Made by a program: the position numbers and the translations under genes. 64,000 nucleotides of DNA from Symbiodinium natans (lineage: Eukaryota > Sar > Dinophyceae > Suessiales > Symbiodiniaceae). Numbering within the stretch: position 1 is the first letter of the stretch; the number at the start of each line of letters is the position of its first letter. The stretch spans positions 16,914-80,913 of the forward strand of contig CAJNDS010000722.1 in the NCBI GenBank assembly GCA_905221605.1, written 5' to 3'. The notes beneath the pieces were generated by a model. The model was not told the origin of the DNA. It ran no database searches and saw only the letters and a program-made list of their open reading frames with translations. Shown in pieces: positions 38,090-47,409 of the stretch.

Positions 38090-39065
38090 TACAACGTGGC
38101 CAGGGCTGGTCCAGTATCAAAGGCCATCTTTGCACCCACAGGGTAGATATTATGCCATACGGCACTGGCAAACGAGTAAAAGGCTAACATGTTTCTTGGC
38201 CATCGGACCGAACGCAATTGAAATCGACATGAAAGGTGCGCATTATACGCTTTTGCGCCTCCTTACATGTCACAGCCCTACTCACCCACCCCTCCCAACG
38301 TTGCTTGAAGCCAGGGAGCTATTTAGTAGTCACCTTGCACGCGCGCCCAAAGCACAAACAGTGCAAACCAAGCACTTGTTGCAAAGAGCAGTTGGAATGG
38401 ACAGCAATGCTTTCCTTCGGCATGTTTATGAAGGTAGTATTGCTGCTTATGCCATCCCCCCTGCCTTGGCAAGTTTTCTTGCACATTTGGTGCAGGCTAA
38501 AGCTACCCTCCAGGTTATGATCCAGCAAGGAATCCCTTTTTACCAACCGGATGCAAGGGTCAACAACAGGAATTGGGCAACTTTTGCACTTGAAGCTGCG
38601 GAAAGCTTCGTAATGCGAAAAGGGCTCGCTGCAATGCTCCCGTACTGCGCAGGCACAGTGCTTTGGGTACATGACGGGGTGTACGTCAAAAATAGAAACG
38701 CAGTTTCGCCCTTCATCGAAGGGGCTACTGAAGCGTTGGTTCAGCTCATCCAGGTGGGGCAGCACTGTCATCCACAGGTCACACCTAACCAGGAATTTGC
38801 TAACCTACAAGATGTCTTTGCTATTACCACCACGAAGAGTGAATTTAATGCGGCAGTTGATGCGTTAAACGCTGCGGGTATCGCGTGTCATAGCCCTGCT
38901 CTCCCAAAGCGCCCAAAGGCAACCACCAACAGGGTGTCCAAGCGCCTTATCCTGGAAGTTCAGGATATACTAGAGGTCGAGAGGCAAAGAGACGATAAAA
39001 GGAGACGCGTTGATGTTACAGCTGTTCCGCGTAGGGGATTGTGGGTAACACCCCCCTCGTTGTGA
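38060..39065 (+). CDS. Polymerase-palm-like protein, partial
   Basis: About 335 residues with no ATG at the left edge; the frame is entered by frameshift from the RNase H part. Counting from codon 38043, residues 33-48 (QGRYYAIRHWQTSKRL) and 58-71 (AIEIDMKGAHYTLL, Asp at 62) look like a fingers-to-motif A region. Residues 206-214 (TVLWVHDGV, His-Asp-Gly at 210-212) look like motif C. The order GR-x-Y, basic helix, D-x-x-x-x-H-Y, then HDG resembles replicase-like proteins of viruses and mobile elements, but I cannot assign a family. The C-terminus is basic (RRRVDVTAVPRRGLW). A role in copying the element is inference. It could instead be a distant family-A-like polymerase or an unrelated protein with chance motifs. 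Confidence 0.5.
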
Positions 39066-39157
39066 TGCGTGTAGTCCCCATTTCAACCACCCTCCCTCTT
39101 TCGTGATGGCGGCACCTTTGGCTCAGACCAGTTGTGAACGCCCGGGCACAACCAAAC

Positions 39158-39739
39158 ATGCTGGCCGCCACACGCTGCCTCCTGGCTTGGCGTTACCATG
39201 AAGCCATTGGTAGTCATTCCAGCACAGCTGACTTCGAACTCACAGTTCTCCCTGCTGCAGCGGGAGCGATCCTCGTGGCTCTCTTAGAGGAAAGCAAGTC
39301 GAACGAAGCCCTTTCCCCGTACCATAAGGATCGTTTATATCGAGGCGTCTCCTTTGGTAATCCACTGATCATTCACGAGATTGTCGAAGATCTGGATGAG
39401 GAAAAACTCCTACTTGCATGGACTCTCATTGAAGTCATTGCAAGGCTGGACGCTGCCACTCAACCTCGCGCTACCGTGTCAATGCTATGGAAAATAAGTG
39501 CACCAAATCTCCGTGCCATCTCGTGCGTTGGAGAACGTGCGCTTGCCCAATCACTTTCGGAGCACTTTTCTTTGACCCCCAAGTGGTCTTCACGAGTTGT
39601 CGGGGCTTTAATCGGGCACAAAACTGGATGGGGTAGGGTAGAGGCATTGCTCCAGGTCTTAACGCCAAGAGCAACAGTCATTGCCCGTGAACTGTGTGAG
39701 TGTGAACAATTCCCCTATCACTTCTTTTGGCCGTGGTAG
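39158..39739 (+). CDS. Unknown protein, 193 aa
   Basis: An ATG at 39158 (MLAATRCLLAWRYHEAIG) opens 193 codons. The frame can be extended slightly upstream only with a GTG. It is Leu/Ala-rich and probably helical: EIVEDLDEEKLLLAWTLIE, then GERALAQSLSEHF. No family recognised. The segment PLIIHEIVEDLDEEKLLLAW faintly resembles PIIVHRQED...HLLLAW in the 227-residue ORF at 44257, so the two may be distant relatives. It is unspliced and in the same direction as its neighbours. Confidence 0.45.
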   Translation: MLAATRCLLAWRYHEAIGSHSSTADFELTVLPAAAGAILVALLEESKSNEALSPYHKDRLYRGVSFGNPLIIHEIVEDLDEEKLLLAWTLIEVIARLDAATQPRATVSMLWKISAPNLRAISCVGERALAQSLSEHFSLTPKWSSRVVGALIGHKTGWGRVEALLQVLTPRATVIARELCECEQFPYHFFWPW

Positions 39740-39989
39740 TCATACCTTGTTTCTTCTCACACAATAGATCCAGAGCCACGTTATTGGCTTTAATGCCCCT
39801 GGCTGGACCCACCTCACTTTGGCCATCTGTTCGCAGACAGTGGAGCTATGTGCCAATGTGTCCACTGAGTGAGGGTGTGGTTGCCCCTTGTACTTTGTGC
39901 TCGGTGGGCTTTATTGCCGCTTATGGTACTCGTACCTTTACGTGCTCCTCTGTTATTTGCTTCGTTGTTTGATCACTGCTAACATTGTG

Positions 39990-41439
39990 ATCACCTACCC
40001 CTCCCCATCCGAATATAGTTGGCACATGCGTGACAGTTATTTTGCTCAAGCGCTCGTTATGGGAGCACTGACCCTTAACCCGCGCAATGGCCTTCTGTCT
40101 GGATTTGGCGCCGGATCATCTTAGGAAGATTCTTGGCTCTTCCATCCATACTTCGCCCTGCCTCTTCTCGTATGACAACAAATTCTGCACCGTGGAGTCC
40201 AGTATCGCCTTTTGCATTATGCAGCTGGCTGGCACGGTCTCCATTCGTGCACACTTGGATGCCGATGTAAAGTCCTCCGAATTGGTTGGGGCTGCTCTCC
40301 AGCTTATCCACCGCTGTTGGTCCAAGGGACTTGCCCTCCAGTTAAGGGAGATAGATGGATGCGGATGCCTTGAGTGGCAGCAATGGGGGTTGCAAACTCT
40401 GCGCGCTATGGGTTCAGTGAGTGTGGCGTGGCATAATGTACTTGCTGGCCACATCGGGCAGGCGTATATAAAATTGCGCTCCCGGTAACATTGCATGCAT
40501 CTTGCAGAATTGCCACTACCACCCTGGGCAGCTACGAGGTGTTTTTTCTTCGGTTGAGCTCGCTGTCCTGTCTGCCTGTTTTCCGTCTTCATGCACCTCT
40601 TCTCGCATACCAAAGGTCACCTCCCACCCTGCTTGCTCGTGCCACCCACCATGGTTTTTGGCCTGGCGTTCTTAAACGCCCCTCTGGGCCCCTCCCAGCC
40701 GAGAATGGCGCCGGTGCGCCACGAGTGCAAGAGTACCAGTTCACCACCCAAACGGCCTGCGCCTTTCACGAACAGGGTCTTGGTGCGACCTGTGCTTTCG
40801 TTGGCCAAATCGCCACCTTCGTCCTCGTTGAAGTTGGACTCGAGTTTGGATGTATGCTCAAGTACACCATGTGTTGCTCACCCTACACGCACGGAGAGTG
40901 GTACCTCCTCGACTCTACCCAACTGCGCTGAACTTCTTCCGCTCCTCCTGGAAAACATGGCCTTCCGACTTGATCTCAATCTGGTGCAAATCCAAGTAGT
41001 TGTCCAGGGACTGACTTTTGCTGTCCCTCTAGTCAGCTTTCTTGTTGATTGGCCTGTTGGCACGGTCTTTATTGCTGTTGCCTTCCCCTCCTTTGAGCAC
41101 ATGGTAGAGGCGCATCCGGTCCTGGTAGGGTCTTACTTTAGTAGGCGCCTCTGTATTGTCAATCCGCCTGATGGGATGCTCCCTCTCAATCTCACAATCG
41201 ATCCAATGCTGCCGGTCCTAATGCTGCAAATACTAATTGTGCAACACATGCGGCAACGGAGTGGTTACCTTGAAAGTCGGGCTTTCGTACTTTGCGATGA
41301 ACAGGGCTTTGTTGCGGACACGTGCACCAAAATCCAAACAGCGTTCCATGAGGATGCGAGGGTGCTTCTTAAGTACAAGTGCCTCACCTTCGAAGGTCAC
41401 CTGTTTAGATTGGTCTCCGCCTCCCACAGCCTACTTTGA
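39990..41439 (+). pseudogene. Paralogue 1 of the LVDWPVGT family, frameshifted
   Basis: Four frame pieces can be laid end to end against the intact neighbour at 41603. Around 40010-40090: SYFAQALVMGALTLNPRN. At 40087-40488: LDLAPDHLRKILG ... CLEWQQWGLQTLRAMGSVSV. At 40491-40931: FVGQIATFVLVEV ... GCMLKYTMCCSPY. At 40932-41439: LVDWPVGTVF ... HMRQRSGYLESRAFVLCDEQG. Each piece matches the corresponding stretch of the neighbour in order. At least three frame changes (near 40087, 40488 and 40930) break it. Function unknown. Alternatively, some breaks could be sequencing indels. Confidence 0.65.
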
Positions 41440-41602
41440 TGCTAGGACGGCTGGCTTTGCTGCATTGGTAACGCCTTCTTGCCGCCTTTTGGCTCACACT
41501 AGCGTAGTAGTGCTTTGGCTCATGGGAGTCTGAGGCTGCCCCGCGACGTCACTTTCCTGCCGCCACACTATACGACTCGTTGCCTTGCGGCCCAACTTGA
41601 GC

Positions 41603-43003
41603 ATGTCAACAGAGGAAGATTGCCTTGACAGCGACCCAAGGCAGCTTGAGTACGCCCGTACTCTTGCTCTGCCGCAAGCTCTGTCCTTGGATTTGTCCCC
41701 GGTGGCCTTGACGCTGGTCCTAGGCAATGACCCTCTAATTCCTCTTTGCGGAGGTGGAGAGGACCCTGTGCAAAGACTGACATCGTCAGTCGCGCAACGC
41801 CTTCTTGTGGATCTCTGCAACATCAAGGTTGTTCTTGCCCTGCCATTGCAGAGTGTTCATGGCACTGAAAATGCCGCTGATGCCTTCCAGGCTTGGCTTA
41901 GTTGGAGCATAAGACAAGAAATAAAGATCGGCCAGGTCTCGGGCGGCTTAGACTTTCATTGGCACATGCTTCATTGGTGCCAATTGGCTATCCAGTCTGT
42001 GGCCTGTCTTGCATCAGTTAATTCGCACTGGTTCCGACTTCTCTTGGAAGGTCTGAGGGGAATGCCCTTCTTTGCGATTCCCACGGGGGAACACGCCGGA
42101 GCGTTCTTTGGAGTCACGCCTCTTGACGAATGCACTTACGACGTCCATGCAGTTGGAGACTTCCCACTCGCGAGCCTCCGCTTCCTCCGACTGCGTTCAC
42201 CGTTTACAGCTGACTTTGCCAATCAAACTCCTGCAAGGCAGCTCCTGGGCGGGCGACTTGCTCATGAGCATCATTGGCCTGCCCAAATGGATTCTCCTCA
42301 CCCGCAGGCAGAGGGCCACTGTGGCAGTCTATGGCCTCGCACACAGTCCACCTTGCAGCGTCACGTGCCTGCCCCTTGGTCAGTCCGTGAAGCAGCTTCT
42401 CGTTGTAGGGTAAGGTATGCTGGCCTTGTTGCCAATCTCACCCTTGTGCGCGTTACTCAACATCAAGGCTGTATGATTCAAATCGTTTGGTGCGTTGCCC
42501 CCTTTCGACAAGAAGCTCTTGAAGGGGATACTCTCCAACTTACCACTCAACTTTTCCCTGCCTTATGTGCTTTGTGCCCGAACCGCCTGCAGCCAGATCT
42601 CCTTGGGGTCTTCGCTGTTTCGCAACTTAGTCACCTACCTGTCCCTCCGTGCTGTGCCCTGGTAGATTGGCCGGTGGGCACACCGTTCACTGTATATGCC
42701 TACAATGATCTCCTGGCTGTAAGGGCTGCGCATCCACCCGTCACTGTTGGCTGGCCGTCCTGGCACCTGCAGCTCCTCAACCCAAGCGATTGGAATGACC
42801 TACCTTGCCCTGTTTTGGCTTCTTGTAGCTGGCCTGTGTCCCTGTTGATGGTCAAATGCGTGCAAGCGATGAGAGAACGCAGTGGGCACCTCGAGTGTCG
42901 ATCTTTTGTCCTGGCCGACTCACAAGGGGCAGTTGCGAGTCCTGCGTCGGCAGTACTCCGAGCTTTTGCTCCGAATGCAAACATACTCCTGAAAATGCAG
43001 TAG
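41603..43003 (+). CDS. Paralogue 2 of the LVDWPVGT family, near-intact
   Basis: The ATG at 41603 gives 466 residues (MSTEEDCLDSDPRQLEYART...). The C-terminal third carries the block shared with paralogue 1: LVDWPVGTPF, AHPPVTVGW, AMRERSGHLECRSFVLADSQG and a final LLKMQ. Between about 42190 and 42413 another frame (LLMSIIGLPKWILLTRRQRA...CLPLGQSVKQLLVVG) looks more protein-like than the open one, so two compensating frameshifts may be present. No known domain. The gene is unspliced, in the same direction as all neighbours, and about 1.62 kb after paralogue 1, as expected for a tandem duplication. Confidence 0.55.
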   Translation: MSTEEDCLDSDPRQLEYARTLALPQALSLDLSPVALTLVLGNDPLIPLCGGGEDPVQRLTSSVAQRLLVDLCNIKVVLALPLQSVHGTENAADAFQAWLSWSIRQEIKIGQVSGGLDFHWHMLHWCQLAIQSVACLASVNSHWFRLLLEGLRGMPFFAIPTGEHAGAFFGVTPLDECTYDVHAVGDFPLASLRFLRLRSPFTADFANQTPARQLLGGRLAHEHHWPAQMDSPHPQAEGHCGSLWPRTQSTLQRHVPAPWSVREAASRCRVRYAGLVANLTLVRVTQHQGCMIQIVWCVAPFRQEALEGDTLQLTTQLFPALCALCPNRLQPDLLGVFAVSQLSHLPVPPCCALVDWPVGTPFTVYAYNDLLAVRAAHPPVTVGWPSWHLQLLNPSDWNDLPCPVLASCSWPVSLLMVKCVQAMRERSGHLECRSFVLADSQGAVASPASAVLRAFAPNANILLKMQ

Positions 43004-43200
43004 GGACCCCGCCCCTTCACTAATGCTTGGCCTTGGAAGCATGAGGGTCTCGTTCTCCAGTTTCACACTGCTTTCGCGGTTTTGCATTCTAGGGAATGTG
43101 TTGGCGGGACTTTTTCATGGGTGCTGTGCAGTGCTGGCTCAGGTCAACTCTGTAGATCCGAGGTAGTCCACCGCCTTCCCCTCAGGAAGGCATCACTGAC

Positions 43201-43821
43201 ATGGTTGAGGCATCCAGCCCTCAAATCCATATGGAACGTCTTGCTCCGCTGCTTGTGATTGTCTCGCAGTTGAGCCCTACGTCGGCCTACTGTAGGCCCG
43301 CCTCCAGGCACAGCGATAGACACCTTCACGACTGCCCATTGGATGCATTGCGTTGTATCCTCTTTGATGCGTGCACTGTGTGCTTGAGCCTGTGGTTAAT
43401 TATAGAGCCGCGCGAAGGCCTCTCTGAGCCTCCACAAGTGTACCTCTGGCGGCAACAACAGTCGAATTGGGGTTGTTGTTATACTCGCCTCCCTCACGTC
43501 GCTCCTGGAGTCGAGAATTATAGGGTTGCCCTCCCGTCCCTGAGGGAAACCGCGAGAGTGGCTGCTGTTTGTCGGCGCTGGGGAGGTATCATCGGGGCTT
43601 GGGCATCGCGCAGGCGTTTTGTGACATCGACGTCAACCTTCGCCAGTACACAGCGTGTTGTGCCCGTCGTGCGTGTGAACTGCACCCATTTCAAATTGCA
43701 GCTTCATGTTACGGAATTGATGGACTTGGGTGTCGCGCGAATGCGAAACAATGCTATACTCTTCCCCTCCTCTAGCCAGGCTAGGACCCCAGTCACTGGG
43801 CAAGTGGAGGAGGACGGTTGA
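43201..43821 (+). CDS. Unknown protein, 206 aa, possible third paralogue
   Basis: The ATG at 43201 opens 206 codons. The segment LDALRCILFDACTVCLSLWL can be aligned loosely with SSVAQRLLVDLCNIKVVLAL of the 466-residue neighbour. A downstream Trp/Arg region (AVCRRWGGIIGAW) sits where that protein has ASVNSHWFRLL. The C-terminal shared block is absent. If homologous, it is a strongly diverged or truncated copy; otherwise unknown. A perfect hairpin follows the stop by 15 bases. Confidence 0.4.
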   Translation: MVEASSPQIHMERLAPLLVIVSQLSPTSAYCRPASRHSDRHLHDCPLDALRCILFDACTVCLSLWLIIEPREGLSEPPQVYLWRQQQSNWGCCYTRLPHVAPGVENYRVALPSLRETARVAAVCRRWGGIIGAWASRRRFVTSTSTFASTQRVVPVVRVNCTHFKLQLHVTELMDLGVARMRNNAILFPSSSQARTPVTGQVEEDG

Positions 43822-43835
43822 GTTGCTCATGCCAC

Positions 43836-43855
43836 GTGAGTGCGCCCGCACTCAC
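43836..43855. promoter_or_regulatory. Perfect hairpin GTGAGTGCG-CC-CGCACTCAC
   Basis: A 9-bp perfect stem with a two-base CC centre, just after the stop at 43821. An identical 20-mer lies 231 bases downstream. It has no U tract, so it is not a bacterial-type terminator. It could be a protein-binding palindrome or an element-specific recognition site. Confidence 0.8.
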
Positions 43856-44256
43856 ACGGCGGTGTAGGAACCTGCATCTCTTCTCAAGGCAGTAGATCCA
43901 TTTACGTTCTCTGTACAAGTTTGACGAGCAGTGACCCCTCACCGCAATTTCCGAGCAGGGGCTCGGTGAAGCGGCTCAGGAGCTCCCGTTCGGGTTGCTC
44001 CCTTGCTCCCGAGTATTACCTGCGGAGAATCTTGTGAGGGTGCGGGAGTGATTTGATGTTGGGTACGTGAGTGCGCCCGCACTCACACGCCCTAGTCCCC
44101 CGCATGGATTGACAGTTTGTTCCTGTGGCTCATAGCCCTCTCAGCCGCGAACATAAAGGAGTGATGGTATTACCCGCTAACTTGCCCCCTTGTTCTGTGC
44201 CGCCAGGGCTCACAGGAGCAGGCGCCCGCTTGCCCTCCCCGAACTAACTGCCCGGC
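43856..44256. other. Intergenic region with duplicated palindrome
   Basis: About 400 bases between ORFs, with no protein-like frame. The only structure noticed is the second hairpin copy at 44067. Confidence 0.6.
44067..44086. promoter_or_regulatory. Second identical hairpin
   Basis: Identical to 43836-43855 including the following ACACG, in the intergenic space upstream of the ORF at 44257. The immediate flanks otherwise differ (GGGTACGTGAG against GCCACGTGAG), so the palindrome is the conserved part. Confidence 0.8.
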
Positions 44257-44940
44257 ATGGCTGCTTCGTTGGTCATTGGTGGCAGCCTTTACACTGCTGT
44301 CAATGGAGATGGCGACAGTGACTGGGAAAGATGCTACCCTTACGAACACCCGGAGATCTTTTCCAGCGAGCCCATCCTCGAAGGCCACGGCCACACTTGT
44401 AGTGCTGGCTGGATATCGCTCACCAAGCTCCTCGTACTGCAAGGAATCCGCGATGCCTCGGCAGCCCAAGGACGTCCTAATCAACGGACCCTCGCCATGG
44501 TTGCTGCGGCCGAACTCGCGCACTCTGTTGGAGGTCATCGTGCCTGGCTTGCACACCACCTTCGAGATCTTTCGCAGGATTTGAGGAACGAGCTTGCCCA
44601 GGAGTACGGGGCGTTACTGGCTATGTTCAGACGTCCGCCTGGACCACAGCAGAATGCCCTTTTAGCCTGGGCCAGGCCAATCATTGTGCATCGCCAGGAA
44701 GATTTTCCAATTTACCTCATAAAAGCGCATTTGGAGCAGCATCTTTTGCTTGCATGGCGTTTCACTGCCGATAAAGTCAATTTGCTTTTGCAAGCGGCTG
44801 TCCCCAATGATAATGCCGTCATTCTGGAGTGGGTAGCGTGCTTCCTCGATGAACGTATTGCTACCGACATTCTCGAGCATTTAGATGACGAGACCATGCA
44901 TCTGCTTGAGGACAATCGGCATTCGGATAGTGACATCTAA
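44257..44940 (+). CDS. Unknown protein, 227 aa
   Basis: The ATG at 44257 opens a clean 227-codon frame (MAASLVIGGSLYTAVNGDGD...). The C-terminal half is Leu-rich and helical (LIKAHLEQHLLLAWRF) and ends very acidic (DILEHLDDETMHLLEDN). No known domain. It may be a distant relative of the 193-residue ORF at 39158. Unspliced and collinear with the others. Confidence 0.45.
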   Translation: MAASLVIGGSLYTAVNGDGDSDWERCYPYEHPEIFSSEPILEGHGHTCSAGWISLTKLLVLQGIRDASAAQGRPNQRTLAMVAAAELAHSVGGHRAWLAHHLRDLSQDLRNELAQEYGALLAMFRRPPGPQQNALLAWARPIIVHRQEDFPIYLIKAHLEQHLLLAWRFTADKVNLLLQAAVPNDNAVILEWVACFLDERIATDILEHLDDETMHLLEDNRHSDSDI

Positions 44941-45238
44941 CGCTGACCTTGTGCGAATACGGAACAAACGACGGCCTAGTACATCGGTCGTTATCCATGG
45001 TCATGCGGCATTCCTGTAATGTCATGCTGTTGTCTTGACCGATTTGGAAAGTTGTAACCATTGATCATGTTATACTGCTGATGTAGTCTCCAACTGAAGG
45101 GAGCTGAGTCAGGGGAAGTTGGGAGCAAGCTTGTTGTTGTGTGACATTCTTTGCGCTGGACGGCACGGCTCTCAGGCAAGACTGCCCAGTCTTCCTCTAC
45201 CTTGCCCCATCAATTGGGTAGGCTGCCTCTTCTTCGCC
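44941..45238. other. Intergenic region
   Basis: About 300 bases with no recognised feature. The part from 45180 (upstream of the ATG at 45239) has decayed copies at about 52300-52370, so it was duplicated with the gene. Confidence 0.5.
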
Positions 45239-46108
45239 ATGGCATTGCAAGAGCCCCTTGGCCTGGAGAACCTGCAGCCTCCTCCATTGGTCGCCCCTCC
45301 GCTCGTAGCTGGGCGTGAAAACACCTGGATTACGGCGAGCCATGGCAGTTCAACCCTCCCCTTTGTTGTATCCCGGCCGAGTGCGGATGCAGGGGAAGCC
45401 AACTCGATAGTGCTTCTCCTCCCTGGTTGTGGACATTTCTATGTGGAGAATATGCACCCACTGCCTTGGCAAGGGGCCATCGAGTATCTGTGGAACAACC
45501 TGGCTTTCAAAAAGGCCGTCATTGCCTGCGCATGGCCTGTGGCGGGACAAGCAGGCTCACCGCCTGCCTGGATGCTGCCTGACGGTGCTGCCTGGACCAA
45601 GGCAGTGTATACAATGGAAATTCTACCGCTCCTACTGGCCGTCCAACGTGATGCGAGCCCTCGCATCTCCTTGCCCACATATCTCATGGGCCTTGGCTCT
45701 GGAGGAACCATCACCTACCAGATTGCAATTTCCGAGGCCCATGCGACCTTCCGGGCTTGTGTTTGCATGGGCCCCATTAGGCTGCCTTCTTTGCTGCCAG
45801 CCCCAACGGGCGGGGAGACACGAATTTTAGTCTATGGCGGACGAAAGGACGTAGAGACCTTTCAGCACCACCTTCGGATGTGCTACTCGGTGCGGGGCAA
45901 TCATCGCGTGCCTCCTGTCACAGAAGCCCTTTCCGAAGACTCACACTTTACCGCCTTCAAGGGCTACGGACGCACGCAGTACCCCTGGGCCCCCGGCCTC
46001 ACAATCCGCCAGGTGGTTATCGGCAAGGACCCGGAGCATGTGGTGTGGCCTGCATTGCTGAGCGATCCTGATTGGCTGCTGGCGGACCATATCGAGCTCC
46101 CGGAGTAG
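45239..46108 (+). CDS. Alpha/beta-hydrolase-like protein lacking the nucleophile
   Basis: The ATG at 45239 gives 289 residues; an upstream TTG would add 40 less plausible ones. The fold order fits an alpha/beta hydrolase: SIVLLLPGCGHFYVEN (first strand and oxyanion loop), PTYLMGLGSGGTITYQIA (nucleophile elbow and following helix), RILVYGGRKDVETF (acid loop, Asp204), SEDSHFTAF (His236). In the elbow pattern G-x-S-x-G, the central residue is Gly153 (G-L-G-S-G), so the catalytic Ser is absent and the protein is probably not an active esterase unless Ser154 substitutes. The sequence RDASPRIS is encoded by a perfect DNA hairpin (45650-45667). Decayed copies of the gene lie at 52.0-54.4 kb. Family assignment is by pattern only. 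Confidence 0.55.
   Translation: MALQEPLGLENLQPPPLVAPPLVAGRENTWITASHGSSTLPFVVSRPSADAGEANSIVLLLPGCGHFYVENMHPLPWQGAIEYLWNNLAFKKAVIACAWPVAGQAGSPPAWMLPDGAAWTKAVYTMEILPLLLAVQRDASPRISLPTYLMGLGSGGTITYQIAISEAHATFRACVCMGPIRLPSLLPAPTGGETRILVYGGRKDVETFQHHLRMCYSVRGNHRVPPVTEALSEDSHFTAFKGYGRTQYPWAPGLTIRQVVIGKDPEHVVWPALLSDPDWLLADHIELPE
45650..45667. promoter_or_regulatory. Hairpin GATGCGAG-CC-CTCGCATC inside the ORF
   Basis: A perfect 8-bp stem with a CC centre, within the hydrolase-like ORF. The decayed copies at 52036 and 52700 have GATGTGAG-CC-CTCACATC, a paired C-G to T-A change that keeps the stem. Confidence 0.8.
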
Positions 46109-46632
46109 TCGTCGGGGCAGGGTAGAGAGTGCCTTCCTTTTTCCATTTTAATCGATTTATGCGCGCCGGCCCTTGTGTTGCCGCTACAAACAGACCAGCA
46201 ACCGAGGTACGCCTGCATTCTGGTGCTACTACTGTGCACGGACAAAGTAAAGGATGCCATCGTCTCCAGGTCATTGCTTTGTACATGCAGCACATTGCAG
46301 CCACAAGTAACAGCCACCTGCGATGACACGCTGCATCCCTTTTCAGGTTGCGCGTTGGATGTGCCCTGGCTCAAGCTAAGGGTGGCTGGCTGACTGAACG
46401 AGGAACCCATTGTGTAGAGGGTTGTAACGCTCCTGACTGGTTTTTTCTCGCCTTTCTGCTTCTTCTCTCCTGTGTGTTGTGCTTTTTGTTTGGTCCTCCC
46501 TTTCCTTGAGTCCCTCCCTAGTTTTTGTAAGGGCTTTCCAGGGATCTTGGTGTCTGGAGGTTGCCTCGTGGTTCTCCGCTGCCTGTGGGGTAGTCACATG
46601 AGTTTGGCCTGCCATGTTCGGTGAGTGATGCC
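46109..46632. other. Intergenic region
   Basis: About 520 bases. Pyrimidine-rich around 46440-46530 (TTTTTTCTCGCCTTTCTGC...). No protein-like frame and no repeat noticed. Confidence 0.5.
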
Positions 46633-47409
46633 ATGGAGTCGTATGCCTGTCAACCGTACGCGATCCGGGTTGGAGCGCAAGTGCTCCAAGTCCACGTTGC
46701 CAGGAGAGGGCAACTCACTGCACTTGCCACTTTAGGGACCAGTGATGTCGCAATGACCAGGCAGATGCAAGCCGGCGTCATCCTGCCTCACGAACTCGAT
46801 GCTGCCGGTTGGTGCCGATACTTTCCGCCGGAAATACAACCCTTGTTGTGTCTGGACCATTCTGCCTTTTTGAGAAACAGCAACGCCGTCTGCTTCGCCC
46901 GGCAACCCACGGTTCGCTGTTTTCTCCTGCATGCATGGAGGCCAGGCATCGGCATCATGCCGCATAGCAGTGCCCTCATGGGGCGAGCGGTGTCCACGCA
47001 CAGTGCTTTGCCTGGTGACGCGATAGACCTTCCCCCTTGGGCGAGTGTTGTCACCGAACAAGGAGCGGGTAGGGAGACAGCCCTGTCTCCCGGGCCCTGG
47101 AAAACTCCATCACCTAATCCACCTAGGGTCTGCTGGCCGGATAATAGTCCTCGCCCTCCCATACCGCCGATTCCTCCACGTGTTGGAGAATACCCAGTGA
47201 GTGAGGTCAGTAGGATCGAGCCGCGAATTCCACATGGGAGGCCACCTCCCGCGCCAGTTGCAGCCGACCTGCCACTTGGCAGGTCCCTAGCCACCCAGGT
47301 CCACAGGTCCTTGCGGCGACCGCAATGCAGGCTATATGCCAGCTTCGCACTCTCAGTGCTGATCATGCGCCGGGGCCTCAGGAGCCTGAGGATCTCGCGC
47401 AGGCACTAG
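46633..47409 (+). CDS. Proline-rich unknown protein, 258 aa
   Basis: The ATG at 46633 (MESYACQPYAIRVG...) opens 258 codons. The first half is a plausible globular domain (QVHVARRGQLTALATLG, RYFPPEIQPLLCLDHSAFL). From residue about 150 it becomes a Pro-rich linker (PPIPPIPPRVGEYP, HGRPPPAPVAADLP). Its end overlaps the next ORF by 85 bases in another frame. The linker probably continued originally into that ORF, so 46633-49281 may be one gene with frameshifts. Family unknown. Confidence 0.45.
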   Translation: MESYACQPYAIRVGAQVLQVHVARRGQLTALATLGTSDVAMTRQMQAGVILPHELDAAGWCRYFPPEIQPLLCLDHSAFLRNSNAVCFARQPTVRCFLLHAWRPGIGIMPHSSALMGRAVSTHSALPGDAIDLPPWASVVTEQGAGRETALSPGPWKTPSPNPPRVCWPDNSPRPPIPPIPPRVGEYPVSEVSRIEPRIPHGRPPPAPVAADLPLGRSLATQVHRSLRRPQCRLYASFALSVLIMRRGLRSLRISRRH

